Shown here: piece by piece, positions 1 through 9,862 of the stretch
How positions within the stretch are numbered: position 1 is the first letter of the stretch
Layout of the letters: every line of letters starts with the position of its first letter
Origin: Serratia liquefaciens
Lineage (GTDB): Bacteria > Pseudomonadota > Gammaproteobacteria > Enterobacterales > Enterobacteriaceae
Assembly (NCBI GenBank): GCA_012719855.1
Contig: JAAXZN010000024.1
Coordinates: 1 to 64,000 of the forward strand
Length of the DNA: 64,000 bases
Direction: 5' to 3'
Translations under genes and position numbers: made by a program
Notes under the pieces: generated by a model
Seen by the model: the letters and a program-made list of their open reading frames with translations, nothing else
Database searches by the model: none
What the model was told of the DNA's origin: nothing

Positions 1-29
1 TGCATGGTAACAGTCTCGGTCCAGGGCAT
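1..29 (-). CDS. IS481-family transposase, N-terminal fragment cut by the window edge
   Basis: On the minus strand an ATG at 29-27 opens a frame reading MPWTETVTM, which continues off the left edge. A strong ribosome-binding site (GGAGG) lies about 8 bases upstream. The MPW-x-E-T start is typical of IS481-family DDE transposases, and the terminal repeats of such an element lie just outside the gene. Only about nine residues are visible, so whether the transposase is intact cannot be judged. Confidence 0.6.
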
Positions 30-112
30 AGTGAATTACCTCCGCCATGCCAGTCTATAACTGTTACCCATGTGACCGGTTAAAAGTGTTACCTATGTGA
101 CCGGTTTGTACC
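1..112 (-). mobile_element. End of an IS481-family insertion sequence
   Basis: Two near-identical 19-bp direct repeats lie at 63-81 (GTTACCCATGTGACCGGTT) and 88-106 (GTTACCTATGTGACCGGTT), spaced 25 bp apart. They sit between a transposase start reading away to the left and unrelated DNA to the right. Iterated motifs of this kind are characteristic of IS481-family termini, where they act as transposase-binding sites. The outer boundary falls near 108-112; the exact base and any target duplication cannot be fixed without the other end. Confidence 0.6.
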
Positions 113-164
113 CATGTTCGACCCCTACCGGTTTAGCCTTTACGCAGGTTTGTCAGCAGTCTGA
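113..164. repeat. Truncated copy of a dispersed repeat (copy 1)
   Basis: The segment reads CATGTTCGACCCCTAC, then a GGTTTAGCCTTTACG block, and ends in CAGTCTGA. The same order of blocks occurs at 12531-12579. In that copy the first block is the right half of a perfect 18-bp palindrome. Here the left half is missing and IS481 sequence stands in its place. Confidence 0.55.
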
Positions 165-180
165 GGGCGCCGCAGCGCCC
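165..180 (-). terminator. Hairpin downstream of the CstA-type gene
   Basis: GGGCGC-CGCA-GCGCCC forms a perfect 6-bp stem 20 bp past the stop codon of the minus-strand transporter gene. There is no good T tract, so its strength as an intrinsic terminator is uncertain. Confidence 0.4.
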
Positions 181-199
181 TGATCATAACATCCTGAAT

Positions 200-2257
200 T
201 TAAACATTTTCACGCAGGACGATCGGCGACTCCTGCGCCGTAGGCTGGCTGGCATTCAGCGCACGACGGATCACAAAGAAGGCGGACACCAGCATGGTTA
301 CCGCCACCAGCATAAAGAATGCGCACAGTGCGGCGTTAATCTGGTTACTGAAAACGATGGTTTCCATATCCTTCAGCGTTTTGGCCGGCGCGATCAGCGT
401 GCCTTGTTCTATACCGGCAGAGAATTTCTTCGCCTGCGCCAGGAAGCCGATGCTCGGTTTCTCGTGGAATATTTTCTGCCAGCCGGCGGTCATCGAGGTA
501 ATAAACAACCAGACGGTCGGCAAAATGGTCACCCAGGCATAGCGCTGTTTTTTCATTTTGAACAGCACCACGGTGCCGAGGATCAAGGCCATTGAGGCCA
601 GCATCTGGTTGCCGATACCGAACAGCGGCCACAGCGTATTGATGCCACCGAGCGGATCGACCACTCCCTGATAGACAAAGAAGCCCCAGCCGGCGACGGC
701 CACGGTGGTTCCCGCCAGATTACCGAACCACGAACGGTTGTTAGCTAACCTTGGGATCGCCACACCGACCAGATCCTGCACCATAAAGCGACAGGCGCGG
801 GTCCCGGCATCGACGGCGGTCAGAATAAACAGTGCCTCGAAAAGAATGGCGAAGTGGTACCAGAAGGCCATCATTGCGCGGCTGTTAAACACCTCGGTAA
901 TGATGTGTGCCATGCCCACGGCAAAGGTCGGGGCACCGCCGGCGCGCGACAGGATGGAATGCTCCCCGACGTCTTTGGCAATCATCGTCAGGGTTTCCGG
1001 GGTGATCATAAAGCCCCAGCTGTTAATCACCTGAGAGGCATTCTCCACCGTGGTGCCGATCAGCGCCGCCGGTGAGTTCATGGCGAAGTAAACGCCTGGG
1101 TCGATCACCGACGCGCAGATCAACGCCATGATAGCCACGAAGGACTCCATCAACATGGCACCGTAACCGATAAAGCGAATATGGCTCTCGCGCTCCACCA
1201 GTTTCGGCGTGGTACCGCTGGAAACCAGCGCATGGAAACCGGAAATCGAACCACAGGCGATGGTGATGAACAGGAACGGGAACAGCGAGCCGGCGAACAC
1301 CGGGCCACTGCCGTCGATAAAGCGCGATACCGCCGGCATTTTCATTTCCGGCATCGCGAAGACGATACCTACAGCCAAACCGATAATGACGCCAATCTTC
1401 ATAAAGGTGGACAGATAGTCACGCGGCGCCAACAGTAACCACACCGGCAACACCGAGGCGACGAAGCCGTAAATCACCAACACCCAGGTCAGCGTGGTGC
1501 CGTGCAGCGTGAAGAAGGGCCCCCAGTAGGGGGCTTGCGCCACGTTACCGCCGTAGATGATCGCCAGCAGCATCAGCACAAAACCGACCACCGAGATTTC
1601 AGCGATTTTACCCGGCCGGATAAAGCGCATGTAGATGCCCATAAACAGCGCGATCGGGATGGTGGCGGCGATAGTAAACAGGCCCCAGGGGCTGTCGGCC
1701 AGGGCTTTGACCACCACCAGCGCCAGCGCTGACAGAATGATGATCATCACGCCAAGCGCGCCCAGCATGGTGATTACACCGGCGAAGGCCCCCAGTTCCT
1801 GTTTGGCCATTTCCCCCAGCGAACGACCGTCGCGGCGGGTAGAAATGAACAGGATCAGGAAGTCCTGTACGGCACCTGCCAGCATCACCCCGACCAGGAT
1901 CCAGATAGTGCCGGGCAGAAAGCCCATCTGTGCCGCCAGAATCGGGCCAACCAGCGGTCCGGCCCCGGCGATGGCGGCAAAGTGGTGGCCAAACAGCACC
2001 CATTTGTTGGTGGGAACGTAGTCCAACCCATCGTTGCGACGCTCCGCCGGGGTCATGCGGCGGTCGTCGAGTTCAAAGACTTTTTTGGCGATAAACAGGC
2101 TGTAGAAGCGATAAGCGATGCTGTAACAGGCGACCGCTGCCACCACCAGCCAGACCGCATTGACGTGTTCACCGCGGCTTAGCGCCAGCATGGCGAAGGC
2201 GAATGCACCGACCAACGCCACCACCAGCCAGATGATCCCGGACTTGACGTTTTTCAT
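200..2257 (-). CDS. cstA: CstA-family carbon starvation transporter (pyruvate/peptide symporter)
   Basis: A 685-residue polytopic inner-membrane protein of the CstA family, whose E. coli members CstA and BtsT take up pyruvate and possibly peptides during carbon limitation. Family signatures are clear: DGLDYVPTNKWVLFGHHFAAIAGAGPL, split here as the FGHHFAAIAGAGPLVGP core, then VLPVWLLLAPRDYLSTF, FITIACGSISGFHAL and DAGTRACRF. The central loop lacks the long insertion of BtsT, so CstA is the closer match, but BtsT-like transport is not excluded. The ATG at 2257 is preferred because GGAG lies 9 bases upstream; two TTG codons further up are less likely. The gene is transcribed alone and ends against an IS-disrupted repeat. 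Confidence 0.9.
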   Translation of the reverse strand: MKNVKSGIIWLVVALVGAFAFAMLALSRGEHVNAVWLVVAAVACYSIAYRFYSLFIAKKVFELDDRRMTPAERRNDGLDYVPTNKWVLFGHHFAAIAGAGPLVGPILAAQMGFLPGTIWILVGVMLAGAVQDFLILFISTRRDGRSLGEMAKQELGAFAGVITMLGALGVMIIILSALALVVVKALADSPWGLFTIAATIPIALFMGIYMRFIRPGKIAEISVVGFVLMLLAIIYGGNVAQAPYWGPFFTLHGTTLTWVLVIYGFVASVLPVWLLLAPRDYLSTFMKIGVIIGLAVGIVFAMPEMKMPAVSRFIDGSGPVFAGSLFPFLFITIACGSISGFHALVSSGTTPKLVERESHIRFIGYGAMLMESFVAIMALICASVIDPGVYFAMNSPAALIGTTVENASQVINSWGFMITPETLTMIAKDVGEHSILSRAGGAPTFAVGMAHIITEVFNSRAMMAFWYHFAILFEALFILTAVDAGTRACRFMVQDLVGVAIPRLANNRSWFGNLAGTTVAVAGWGFFVYQGVVDPLGGINTLWPLFGIGNQMLASMALILGTVVLFKMKKQRYAWVTILPTVWLFITSMTAGWQKIFHEKPSIGFLAQAKKFSAGIEQGTLIAPAKTLKDMETIVFSNQINAALCAFFMLVAVTMLVSAFFVIRRALNASQPTAQESPIVLRENV

Positions 2258-2424
2258 GTTCAACAACTCCTTGGTGTGCAGAAATAAAGAAAGAAGTGTT
2301 CTTAGGGAGAATGGCTACAAATTAAAAGTAGGAGTTTTGCCGACGAAGAGAAGCAGGTCGGATGAGAAATGTGAAGCCGGTTGAGTAATAGCGTAAAAAC
2401 AAGGTGATGAGGCTGTAACGGGGA

Positions 2425-2461
2425 ATAAAAAAAACACCGGAGGGAGACCCGTCCGGTGTTT
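2425..2461 (-). terminator. Intrinsic terminator of rnb
   Basis: AAACACCGGA (2432-2441) pairs with TCCGGTGTTT (2452-2461). Read on the minus strand the stem is followed by a run of Ts, a classic intrinsic terminator just past the rnb stop codon. Confidence 0.85.
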
Positions 2462-2487
2462 GTCTGGCATGGCGTTTATGTTGCGGG

Positions 2488-4422
2488 TTAAGCCGCCGGT
2501 CTGGCAATCACGCTGCGGGTTTCCATACGCACTTCGGCGATGGTGACCTGCAGGGTGTCCCCCTGGCGATAAACGACTTCGCCTTTGATCTGCACCGTGC
2601 CGGTATCCTGGCTGCAAACCATTTCATCACGCACCGCGTGAATGAAGGGTGCCGGGATAAAGGCCACTGCGCCGTTGTCCAGCAGACGAACGCGCAGGCC
2701 GCCGCGGGTCACGTCGATGATTTCCGCGTTGAAGCGTTCATCGGTGCCGGCTTTATCCTTGAGGTAGCGTGCGTATAACCAATCGCCAACGTCACGTTCC
2801 GCCATCCGGTTCAGACGACGACGCTCGGCCAGTTGGATCGTCACCTCGTCCAGCGGTTTCTCGGCGGACTGCTCGGTGATAATGGCTTTCAGCAAGCGGT
2901 GGTTGACCATATCGCCGTATTTACGGATCGGCGAGGTCCAGGTGGCGTAAGCCTCCAGGCCCAGACCGAAGTGCGGCCCCGGCGTGGTGCTGATCTCGGC
3001 GTAAGTCTGAGAACGGCGAATACGGCTGTCGAGGAACTGGGTCGGTTGCGAATCCAGATGACGACGCAGTTCGCAGAAACCTTCCAGCGTCAGCAGCTTC
3101 TCGGCTTCGGCTTCAACGCCGTTGGCTTGCAGCACGGTTACGGCTTGCTCAACCAGCAGCGGATCGAAACCGGTGTGCACGTTGTAAATGCCAAAGCCCA
3201 GACGATCGCGCAGCACAATCGCGGCGCAGACGTTGGAAGCAATCATGCACTCTTCGACGATGCGGTTGGCGGTGCGGCGCTGTTCGGTGATGATCTCCAG
3301 CACTTCGCCTTTTTCACCCAGCACAAAGCGATAGTCAGGGCGATCTTTGAACACCAGCGCATGCTGGTGGCGCCAGGCGTTACGAGCATCGCACACGCGC
3401 TTGAGCAAGGTAATTTGCTGTGCGATTTCATCGCTCGGCGGCTGCCAACCGGCAATACCTTCCAGCCAGTCGGAGACTTCGTCATAAACCAGTTTGGCTT
3501 TTGATTCGATCTCGGCGCCGAAGAAGCGAATATCGTCACCCAATGCGCCGTCTGCACCGATGGTCACGCGGCAAGCCAGCACTGGGCGGCGTTGGTTCGG
3601 GCGCAGTGAGCACAGGTTGTCCGACAGGTCGCGCGGCAACATAGGAATGTTGAAGCCTGGCAGGTAGTTGGTAAAGGCGCGCTTGCGGGCGATTTCATCC
3701 AGCGGGCTGCCTTGCGCGACGTAGGCGGTCGGATCGGCAATGGCGATGGTCAACTGCAGCGAGCCGTCGCCGTTGTCCTGCACAAACAGCGCATCGTCCA
3801 TGTCTTCGGTGCTGGCGCTGTCGATGGTGACAAAATTCAGAGCAGTCAGATCTTCACGCGGCACGGAAGCATCCGGCTCTTCAATCGCGATCATCTCCGG
3901 CGCTTCTTTTTCCAGGCTGTGACGGGCCAGCGTGACCCACCACGGCGCCAGGTGATCTTCGCCGTCGGTAATAAATTGGGTCAGGTCGGCGTTGAAGCCG
4001 CGATCGCCTTTCAGCGGGTGGCGGCACATTTCCGCCACCGCCCAGTCACCGGCCTGGAAGTTATGTTTCAGTTCACGCACCGGACGGCAGGGGATTGCGT
4101 CTTTCAGCAACGGATGATCGGGCACGATGGACAGGCGGTCATCACGCTTTTGCACACGGCCGACAAAGCGCGACAGGAAGGGCTCGATCAGGGTTTCCGG
4201 CTCGGCGATTTCGCGTTCTTTTTCGGTATGCAGGGTTGCGGTCACTCTGTCACCGTGCATGACTTTCTTCATGTACGGAGGCGGAATGAAATAGCTTTTT
4301 TGACCGTCGACCTCAAGAAAGCCAAAGCCTTTCTCAGTCCCTTTTACTACGCCTTCAACGCGCGGGGTCTGAGAGTGAAGTTGCTGTTTAAGCTGCGCCA
4401 GCAGCGGGTTATCTTGAAACAT
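2488..4422 (-). CDS. rnb: Exoribonuclease II (RNase II)
   Basis: A 644-residue processive 3'-5' exoribonuclease, the same length as E. coli RNase II. It degrades unstructured mRNA tails. The order is cold-shock domains at the N-terminus ([18 protein letters not shown]), the RNB catalytic domain with [14 protein letters not shown] holding the metal-binding aspartates (about residues 200-215), YRFVLGEKG and [16 protein letters not shown], then a C-terminal S1 domain. The start [15 protein letters not shown] matches E. coli exactly; an in-frame TTG 30 bases upstream is rejected. In E. coli rnb lies next to yciW; here five genes separate them. Confidence 0.96.
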   Translation of the reverse strand: MFQDNPLLAQLKQQLHSQTPRVEGVVKGTEKGFGFLEVDGQKSYFIPPPYMKKVMHGDRVTATLHTEKEREIAEPETLIEPFLSRFVGRVQKRDDRLSIVPDHPLLKDAIPCRPVRELKHNFQAGDWAVAEMCRHPLKGDRGFNADLTQFITDGEDHLAPWWVTLARHSLEKEAPEMIAIEEPDASVPREDLTALNFVTIDSASTEDMDDALFVQDNGDGSLQLTIAIADPTAYVAQGSPLDEIARKRAFTNYLPGFNIPMLPRDLSDNLCSLRPNQRRPVLACRVTIGADGALGDDIRFFGAEIESKAKLVYDEVSDWLEGIAGWQPPSDEIAQQITLLKRVCDARNAWRHQHALVFKDRPDYRFVLGEKGEVLEIITEQRRTANRIVEECMIASNVCAAIVLRDRLGFGIYNVHTGFDPLLVEQAVTVLQANGVEAEAEKLLTLEGFCELRRHLDSQPTQFLDSRIRRSQTYAEISTTPGPHFGLGLEAYATWTSPIRKYGDMVNHRLLKAIITEQSAEKPLDEVTIQLAERRRLNRMAERDVGDWLYARYLKDKAGTDERFNAEIIDVTRGGLRVRLLDNGAVAFIPAPFIHAVRDEMVCSQDTGTVQIKGEVVYRQGDTLQVTIAEVRMETRSVIARPAA

Positions 4423-4560
4423 ATCGTCCAGTGAATGGGTTGTGAGTGGCAAGATTTGCGGCTGACAGTTTTACGCGAATCACCCGCTGCGGGCAAGCCT
4501 AACGTCACGGTTTTCCCGCGTTGGGGCGCGATTTTATGGAATATTGGGCGTGCAAAAGGC

Positions 4561-4591
4561 GGGAAGAAAACCCCGGCTCGAAACGCCGGGG
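4561..4591 (-). terminator. Intrinsic terminator of the glyoxalase I gene
   Basis: CCCCGGC (4571-4577) pairs with GCCGGGG (4585-4591) and, on the minus strand, is followed by TTTTCTT. It lies 17 bp past the glyoxalase stop codon. Confidence 0.75.
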
Positions 4592-4607
4592 AGAAACGGA
4601 GGGGCAA

Positions 4608-5135
4608 TCAGTCCCGCAGCGGCGTGGGCTGCAGAATTTCAATCCAGTAGTCGTCGGGATCTTTGATAAAGGCCACGTAATTCATACGACCTTCATGCAA
4701 ACGTTTCTGGAAGTTAACGCCAAGGCGCTCAAAACGCTCACAGGCCGCGTGTACGTCAGGCACTGTCACACAGAGGTGTCCAAAGCCACGCGGCTCGCTG
4801 TTGCCGTTGTGGTAATGGAAATCGGCCTGCTGTTCGCTACCGTGGTTATGCGTCAGCTCCAGGATCCCTGGTTGGCTGAGTACCCAACGTTTACGGGCCT
4901 CGTCATCCTGTGGGATCTGGTCGCGCGGGCTGCGGGTCAGGTAGCAAATGGTAAATGCGGCTTCATTGAAGGTTTCCAGATACACCGGGGTGAAGCCCAG
5001 CACGCGGGTATAAAAGTCCAGCGCTTGGGTTAAGTCCTTCACGCGGATCATGGTGTGGTTGAACACATAGCCGTCGGTGACGGTTTCCGGTTGCGCGGTC
5101 ACGCCCGGCAGGGTCAGTAAATCATTCAGTGGCAT
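4608..5135 (-). CDS. gloA: Lactoylglutathione lyase (glyoxalase I, long form)
   Basis: A 175-residue glyoxalase I of the longer, eukaryote-like subgroup. It isomerises the glutathione-methylglyoxal hemithioacetal to S-lactoylglutathione. The four metal-ligand positions are recognisable: His in FNHTMIRVKD, Glu in LELTHNHG, His in GFGHLCVTVPDV and Glu in YWIEILQP. The insertion around RSPRDQIPQDDEARKRW is absent from the 135-residue E. coli GloA and typical of the Zn-preferring class; metal preference is inferred from that. It is divergent from a LysR gene across 99 bp, so that regulator is a natural candidate for its control. Confidence 0.88.
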   Translation of the reverse strand: MPLNDLLTLPGVTAQPETVTDGYVFNHTMIRVKDLTQALDFYTRVLGFTPVYLETFNEAAFTICYLTRSPRDQIPQDDEARKRWVLSQPGILELTHNHGSEQQADFHYHNGNSEPRGFGHLCVTVPDVHAACERFERLGVNFQKRLHEGRMNYVAFIKDPDDYWIEILQPTPLRD

Positions 5136-5234
5136 AGGGATCCCTCTTAGGTTGTCGATACGACTCTAGGGTAAATTAATGCTAATCTAAAGTGATTGTT
5201 TTTAACCAAAACACTAACTAAAAGTGAATGTGTC

Positions 5235-6089
5235 ATGAAGCTGAGTCAGCTTAGATTTTTCTGCGCCGTGGTGGAGTATAAAACCATTGCCGCCGCCGCG
5301 CGGGAGTTGCACTGCGTCCCCTCCAACGTCACCTTGCGCATCAAAGAGTTGGAAGACTCTCTCGGCGGCGAGCTATTTTTTCGCGATAAAAACCGGCTGT
5401 ACGTTACGCCGAAAGGCCGGCTGTTTTATCGACAGGCAGTGGACATCCTGGCGCTGGCAGATCGCAGCCAACAACTGTTCGCCGATCGGCAACCTCAGGG
5501 CCTGCTGAATCTGGGGGCGCTGGATTTTTCTCTGGTCAGTCACCTGCCGTCACGCATTGCTCACTTGCGCCGCAGCCAGCCCCACATGCAGGTCAACGTG
5601 CTGAGCCGAGACTCGCTGGTGCTGGAGCGGATGCTGATTGACAGCGAGCTCGATCTGGCGTTGACCGACGGGCCGATAGAGCACCCGCTGCTGGCGAGCT
5701 GCGCGGCGTTTGATGAGCGCCTGGTGCTGTTGATGCCGTCCTCGGTACCGCAGTTGGACGCCGCAACCCTGGCACAGTTGGAGTTTTATACTTTCAGCCG
5801 CGAGTGCTCTTTCCGCCTGAAAATCGATCGCTGGTTAGCCTCACGCCAGTTGAAGCCGCGGATGACGCTGGAGATGGAGTCGTACACGGCGATGGCAGCC
5901 TGCGTAAAAGCGGGCTGTGGCGTCGCCTGTGTTCCGGGGTCTTTGCTGCCGATGATCCTGCCCGAGCAGACGTTAAAAGTGGTGGAAATGGGGGCGGAAG
6001 GGGTAAGCAACCTGTACTTCGTGTGGCGCCGCCATCAGCTCTCTGACGAGTTGCAGACGGCGCTCGATCTGTTAATGCACCCGGCGTGA
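5235..6089 (+). CDS. LysR-family transcriptional regulator
   Basis: A 284-residue LysR-type regulator. The N-terminal winged helix-turn-helix is seen in LSQLRFFCAVVEYKTIAAAARELHCVPSNV (residues 3-33 by motif blocks), followed by a periplasmic-binding-protein-like effector domain (GLLNLGALDFSLVSHLPSRI onward). The ATG at 5235 puts the MKLSQLRFF motif at the N-terminus; an upstream extension in the same frame has no ribosome-binding site. It is divergent from gloA and convergent with ydeP (15 bp between stops). Its target is unknown; gloA is the obvious candidate by position. Confidence 0.85.
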   Translation: MKLSQLRFFCAVVEYKTIAAAARELHCVPSNVTLRIKELEDSLGGELFFRDKNRLYVTPKGRLFYRQAVDILALADRSQQLFADRQPQGLLNLGALDFSLVSHLPSRIAHLRRSQPHMQVNVLSRDSLVLERMLIDSELDLALTDGPIEHPLLASCAAFDERLVLLMPSSVPQLDAATLAQLEFYTFSRECSFRLKIDRWLASRQLKPRMTLEMESYTAMAACVKAGCGVACVPGSLLPMILPEQTLKVVEMGAEGVSNLYFVWRRHQLSDELQTALDLLMHPA

Positions 6090-6104
6090 ACCGGGCGCAA
6101 CCAT

Positions 6105-8411
6105 TCAGGCAATACGCAGCGTCGGTTGCGCGACGCAACGGCGGATCTCCACCGGTATCGACTTCGACGTTGGCGTGCCGGTGCCGTCACCAAAGCTGGC
6201 CAGCGGCACCAACGGGTTAGTCTCTGGGTAGTAAGCCGCCAGATTTCCGCGTGGAATATCGTAGCTCACTAGTTTGAAGCCACTGACCTTGCGTGTAATG
6301 CCGTCATTCCACAGCGTTTCGATCTCTACCAGCTCACCATCTTGCATATCCAGCGCCGCCAGATCCTCAGGGTGTATAAACAGCACTTCACGTTGGCCGT
6401 AGACGCCGCGATAACGATCATCCAGTCCGTAGATAGTGGTGTTGTACTGATCGTGAGAACGCAGTGTCTGCAGCGTGAAGGGCGCTTGTCGGCCATCCAA
6501 CTGCGGGAACAGGCTGGTTGGCAGAGGCGCTGCGCTAAACTCGGCCTTGCCGCTTGGGGTGGCAAAACGCAGTTCTGCGGCGGCGTTACCCAGGTAGAAA
6601 CCACCGGGCTGGTCGCAGCGCCGGTTGAAATCCTCGAAACCGGGAATGGTGGCGGCGATGTGGTCGCGGATCAACGAATAGTCGTCCGCCAGCTCCAGCC
6701 AGTCGAGCTGCTGGTTGCCCAACACCGCATCGGCGATGCCGCATACGATGGCGGTTTCAGAACGCTGGGTCTCCGCCAGTGGTTTACCGACGCCTTCCGA
6801 CGCATGCACCATGCTGAAAGAGTCTTCCACCGTAATGTACTGTGGCCCGCTGGCCTGCATATCCTGTTCGGTACGGCCCAGGGTCGGCAGGATCAGCGCG
6901 TCTTTGCCGGTGACCAGATGACTGCGGTTGAGCTTGGTGCTGATATGCACCGTCAGATCGCAACAGCGCAAGGCGCGGGCAGTGCGTTCGGTGTCCGGCG
7001 CCGCCGCGGCCAGATTGCCGCCCAAAGCCAGCAAGACCTTAACCTCACCGCGCAGCATCGCTTCAATGGCCTCTACGGTGTTATGGCCCGGCTCGCGTCG
7101 CGGCGAGAAGTTAAAGTGCTGCTCCAGGCTGTCGAGCAGTGCCTTGGGGGACTTCTCGTCAATGCCCATAGTGCGGTTGCCTTGCACGTTACTGTGGCCG
7201 CGTACCGGACACAGGCCGGCACCCGGTTTACCCAACTGACCGAACAGCAGCTGCAGGTTGGTGATCTCACGTACCGTTGGCACCGAATGCTTATGCTGAG
7301 TAACGCCCATCGCCCAGGTGCAGATCACGCGTTCGGCACCCTGATAAATAGCCGCCGCCTGACGCAATTGTTCCTCGCTGAGGCCGGACTGCTGGGTGAT
7401 TTGTTGCCAGGTCGTAGCATCGACCTGCGCCAGATAAACCTCGACGCCGACGCTGTGCTGACTGATGAATGCCTGATCGAACAGGCCGGATTCACCGGCC
7501 GCCAGGCGCTCACGATGACTTTCCAGCAGGGCTTTTACCATGCCGCGCACTGCCGCCATATCCCCGCCGAGGTTGGGCTGGTAATAGGATGAACTGATCG
7601 GCGACGACTTGGGCGTCAGCATTTGAATCGGGCTTTGTGGATCGGCAAAACGCTCCAGGCCACGTTCGCGCAGGGTGTTAAAACTGACGATGCGTGCACC
7701 GCGGCTAGCGGCGTTTTTCAGGCTATGCAGCATGCGCGGGTGGTTGGTGCCGGGATTCTGGCCAAACACGAAGATGGCGTCGGCTTTTTCAAAGTCGTCC
7801 ATGCGAATGGTGCCTTTACCTACGCCGATACTTTGTTTCAGGCCCACGCCGCTGGCTTCGTGGCACATGTTGGAGCAGTCAGGGAAATTGCTGGTGCCGA
7901 GCATACGACCAAACAATTGATACAGATAAGAAGCTTCATTGCTGGCGCGGCCCGAAGTATACAACTCGATCTGGTTCGGGTTATCCATCTGGTTTATGTG
8001 CTGGGCGATTAACGCCAGTGCGTCCGGCCAACTGATTGGCTGGTAGTGGTCGGTTTCGGCGTTATAGCGCATGGGGTGGGTGAGGCGGCCCTGGTATTCC
8101 AGGAAATAATCACTTTGCTGCAGTAGGGTGCTCACGCTGTGGGCCGCGAAAAACTCCGGCTCAACCGCATTGCGCGTGGCTTCCCAACTGACCGCCTTGG
8201 CGCCGTTTTCGCAGAAACTGAAGGTGCTGTGGTTGTCGTCACCCCAGGCACAGCCTGGGCAGTCAAAGCCGCGTGCTTTGTTCACGCGCATCAGGTTACG
8301 CAGGTTTTTCAGCGTTTGTTTGCTGTCGAGCACATAGCGAGTGGTGGCTTCGAGTGAGCCCCAGCCGCCCGCCGCGCCGGTATACGGCTTTATTGACGGT
8401 TTAAATTTCAT
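6105..8411 (-). CDS. ydeP: FdhF/YdeP-family molybdopterin oxidoreductase
   Basis: A 768-residue molybdopterin-dependent oxidoreductase related to formate dehydrogenase alpha subunits. It opens with IKPYTGAAGGWGSLEAT, the usual start of YdeP proteins. A Cys pair CPGC lies at residues 51-54 instead of the full four-Cys iron-sulfur motif of true formate dehydrogenases. The cofactor-binding domains carry GRASNEASYLYQLF, FGQNPGTNHPRML, CPVRGHSNVQGNRTMGI and the C-terminal molydopterin-binding segment HDQYNTTIYGLDDRYRG. E. coli YdeP contributes to acid resistance; the substrate is unknown. There is no signal peptide, so it should be cytoplasmic. Confidence 0.85.
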   Translation of the reverse strand: MKFKPSIKPYTGAAGGWGSLEATTRYVLDSKQTLKNLRNLMRVNKARGFDCPGCAWGDDNHSTFSFCENGAKAVSWEATRNAVEPEFFAAHSVSTLLQQSDYFLEYQGRLTHPMRYNAETDHYQPISWPDALALIAQHINQMDNPNQIELYTSGRASNEASYLYQLFGRMLGTSNFPDCSNMCHEASGVGLKQSIGVGKGTIRMDDFEKADAIFVFGQNPGTNHPRMLHSLKNAASRGARIVSFNTLRERGLERFADPQSPIQMLTPKSSPISSSYYQPNLGGDMAAVRGMVKALLESHRERLAAGESGLFDQAFISQHSVGVEVYLAQVDATTWQQITQQSGLSEEQLRQAAAIYQGAERVICTWAMGVTQHKHSVPTVREITNLQLLFGQLGKPGAGLCPVRGHSNVQGNRTMGIDEKSPKALLDSLEQHFNFSPRREPGHNTVEAIEAMLRGEVKVLLALGGNLAAAAPDTERTARALRCCDLTVHISTKLNRSHLVTGKDALILPTLGRTEQDMQASGPQYITVEDSFSMVHASEGVGKPLAETQRSETAIVCGIADAVLGNQQLDWLELADDYSLIRDHIAATIPGFEDFNRRCDQPGGFYLGNAAAELRFATPSGKAEFSAAPLPTSLFPQLDGRQAPFTLQTLRSHDQYNTTIYGLDDRYRGVYGQREVLFIHPEDLAALDMQDGELVEIETLWNDGITRKVSGFKLVSYDIPRGNLAAYYPETNPLVPLASFGDGTGTPTSKSIPVEIRRCVAQPTLRIA

Positions 8412-8692
8412 ATTGATCTTCGCAGGTGGTTGTAGCTAAAAAGTGAACGCTTTTTTAAGCGCTTTCAGTGTTTATGTCACAAGTTTAGGTTGGGGCGGTG
8501 TGAGCGTCTAATCGAATGGGGCAATGGCGGCATAGAGCAGGTTTATCGCGTAGCGGCACCGAGCAAACAAATCGTTGCATTATGACACCTGCTGAAAAAG
8601 AGTAACGATTCCGCTTTCCCGACAATTAATGCAGTCTACCTCACGGATTATATTGGCATTTTATTTAGCCCGCAGGGCCTGAGGAACAGTGA

Positions 8693-9862
8693 TTGAAGCG
8701 TTCAGTATGGGTGATGGTCGCCGGCATGTTAGTGCCGCTGGTGGCGCAGGCAGCAGATGTTCCGTTCAGTATTCCGCAAAACACACCACCGGCGATAGAC
8801 GCCGCCTCTTACGTATTGATGGATTACACCACCGGTCAGGTGCTGGCTCAGGCGAACGCAGATCAGCGACGCAATCCGGCCAGCCTGACCAAACTGATGA
8901 CCGGATTGGTGATTGATCACGCGCTCGATCAGCACAAGATTGGCCTGGATGACGTAGTGACAGTCGGCAAGGACGCCTGGGCGCAGGGCAACCCGGTGTT
9001 TAAAGGGTCATCATTGATGTTCTTGAAGCCAGGTGACAGGGTCACTGTTCGCGATCTCAGCCGCGGTATCATCATTGATTCCGGCAACGATGCCTGTGTG
9101 GCAATGGCGGACTACGTGGCGGGCAGCCAGGCTGCATTCGTCAAACTGATGAATGAAAAGAGCGCCCAGCTTGGCCTGCAGAATACCCATTTTGAAACCG
9201 TGCATGGGTTGGATGCGCCGGGGCAATTCACTACGGCGGGCGATTTGGCGGTGATTTCACGCGCTATCATCATGAGCGAACCGGCGGAGTATCACATGTA
9301 CAGCGAAAAATCGCTGACCTGGAACGGCATCACTCAGCAAAACCGCAACGGGCTGCTGTGGGATAAGAACCTGCAGGTCGACGGGTTGAAAACCGGCCAT
9401 ACCGCCTCGGCCGGTTTTAACATTATTGCTTCTGCCACCGAAGGGGACCGACGGCTGATTGCGGTGGTGATGGGCGGTAAAAGTTCGAAAGGGCGTGAAG
9501 AGCAGGCGCGCAAATTGCTGACCTGGGGCCTGCGTGATTTCGCTACCGTCCATCTGTTCAGCGCCGGGCAAAATCTGGGGCAGGAAAAAGTGTGGTATGG
9601 CGACCGTCATGAGGTCGCGGTGGGCAGTGAAAAAGAGGAATATCTCAGCCTGCCGAAAAGCGAAGCCGACAAACTGAAGGCGCAATATGTGGTCAGCGCT
9701 TCGCGCCTTGATGCCCCGTTGACCCAAGGGCAGACGATTGGCGAAATCCGTATCAGCGATAACGGCAAGCTGCTCAAAACCTTGCCGCTGGTGGCATTGC
9801 AACCGGTTCAGCAAGGCGGCGCGTTTTCGCGGTTAATGGACTTTATAAAACTGAAGATTTGA
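8693..9862 (+). CDS. dacD: D-alanyl-D-alanine carboxypeptidase DacD (PBP6b)
   Basis: A 389-residue low-molecular-weight penicillin-binding protein that removes the terminal D-Ala from peptidoglycan pentapeptides in the periplasm. It has a signal peptide (residues 1-20, ending AQA), the serine motif SLTK at 64-67, SGN at 130-132 and KTG at 233-235. A PBP5-type C-terminal beta domain follows, with an amphipathic tail (FSRLMDFIKLKI) for membrane anchoring. Length and the PASLTKLMT context fit DacD. The start is a TTG with GAGGAA 6-11 bases upstream; the next in-frame ATG would cut into the signal sequence. Confidence 0.87.
   Translation: MKRSVWVMVAGMLVPLVAQAADVPFSIPQNTPPAIDAASYVLMDYTTGQVLAQANADQRRNPASLTKLMTGLVIDHALDQHKIGLDDVVTVGKDAWAQGNPVFKGSSLMFLKPGDRVTVRDLSRGIIIDSGNDACVAMADYVAGSQAAFVKLMNEKSAQLGLQNTHFETVHGLDAPGQFTTAGDLAVISRAIIMSEPAEYHMYSEKSLTWNGITQQNRNGLLWDKNLQVDGLKTGHTASAGFNIIASATEGDRRLIAVVMGGKSSKGREEQARKLLTWGLRDFATVHLFSAGQNLGQEKVWYGDRHEVAVGSEKEEYLSLPKSEADKLKAQYVVSASRLDAPLTQGQTIGEIRISDNGKLLKTLPLVALQPVQQGGAFSRLMDFIKLKI

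Noticed and set aside
1608..2003. Long open frames antisense to or overlapping the CstA, rnb, ydeP and nifJ genes
   Set aside because: These are shadows of GC-rich coding DNA in other frames; none has family motifs or translation signals.
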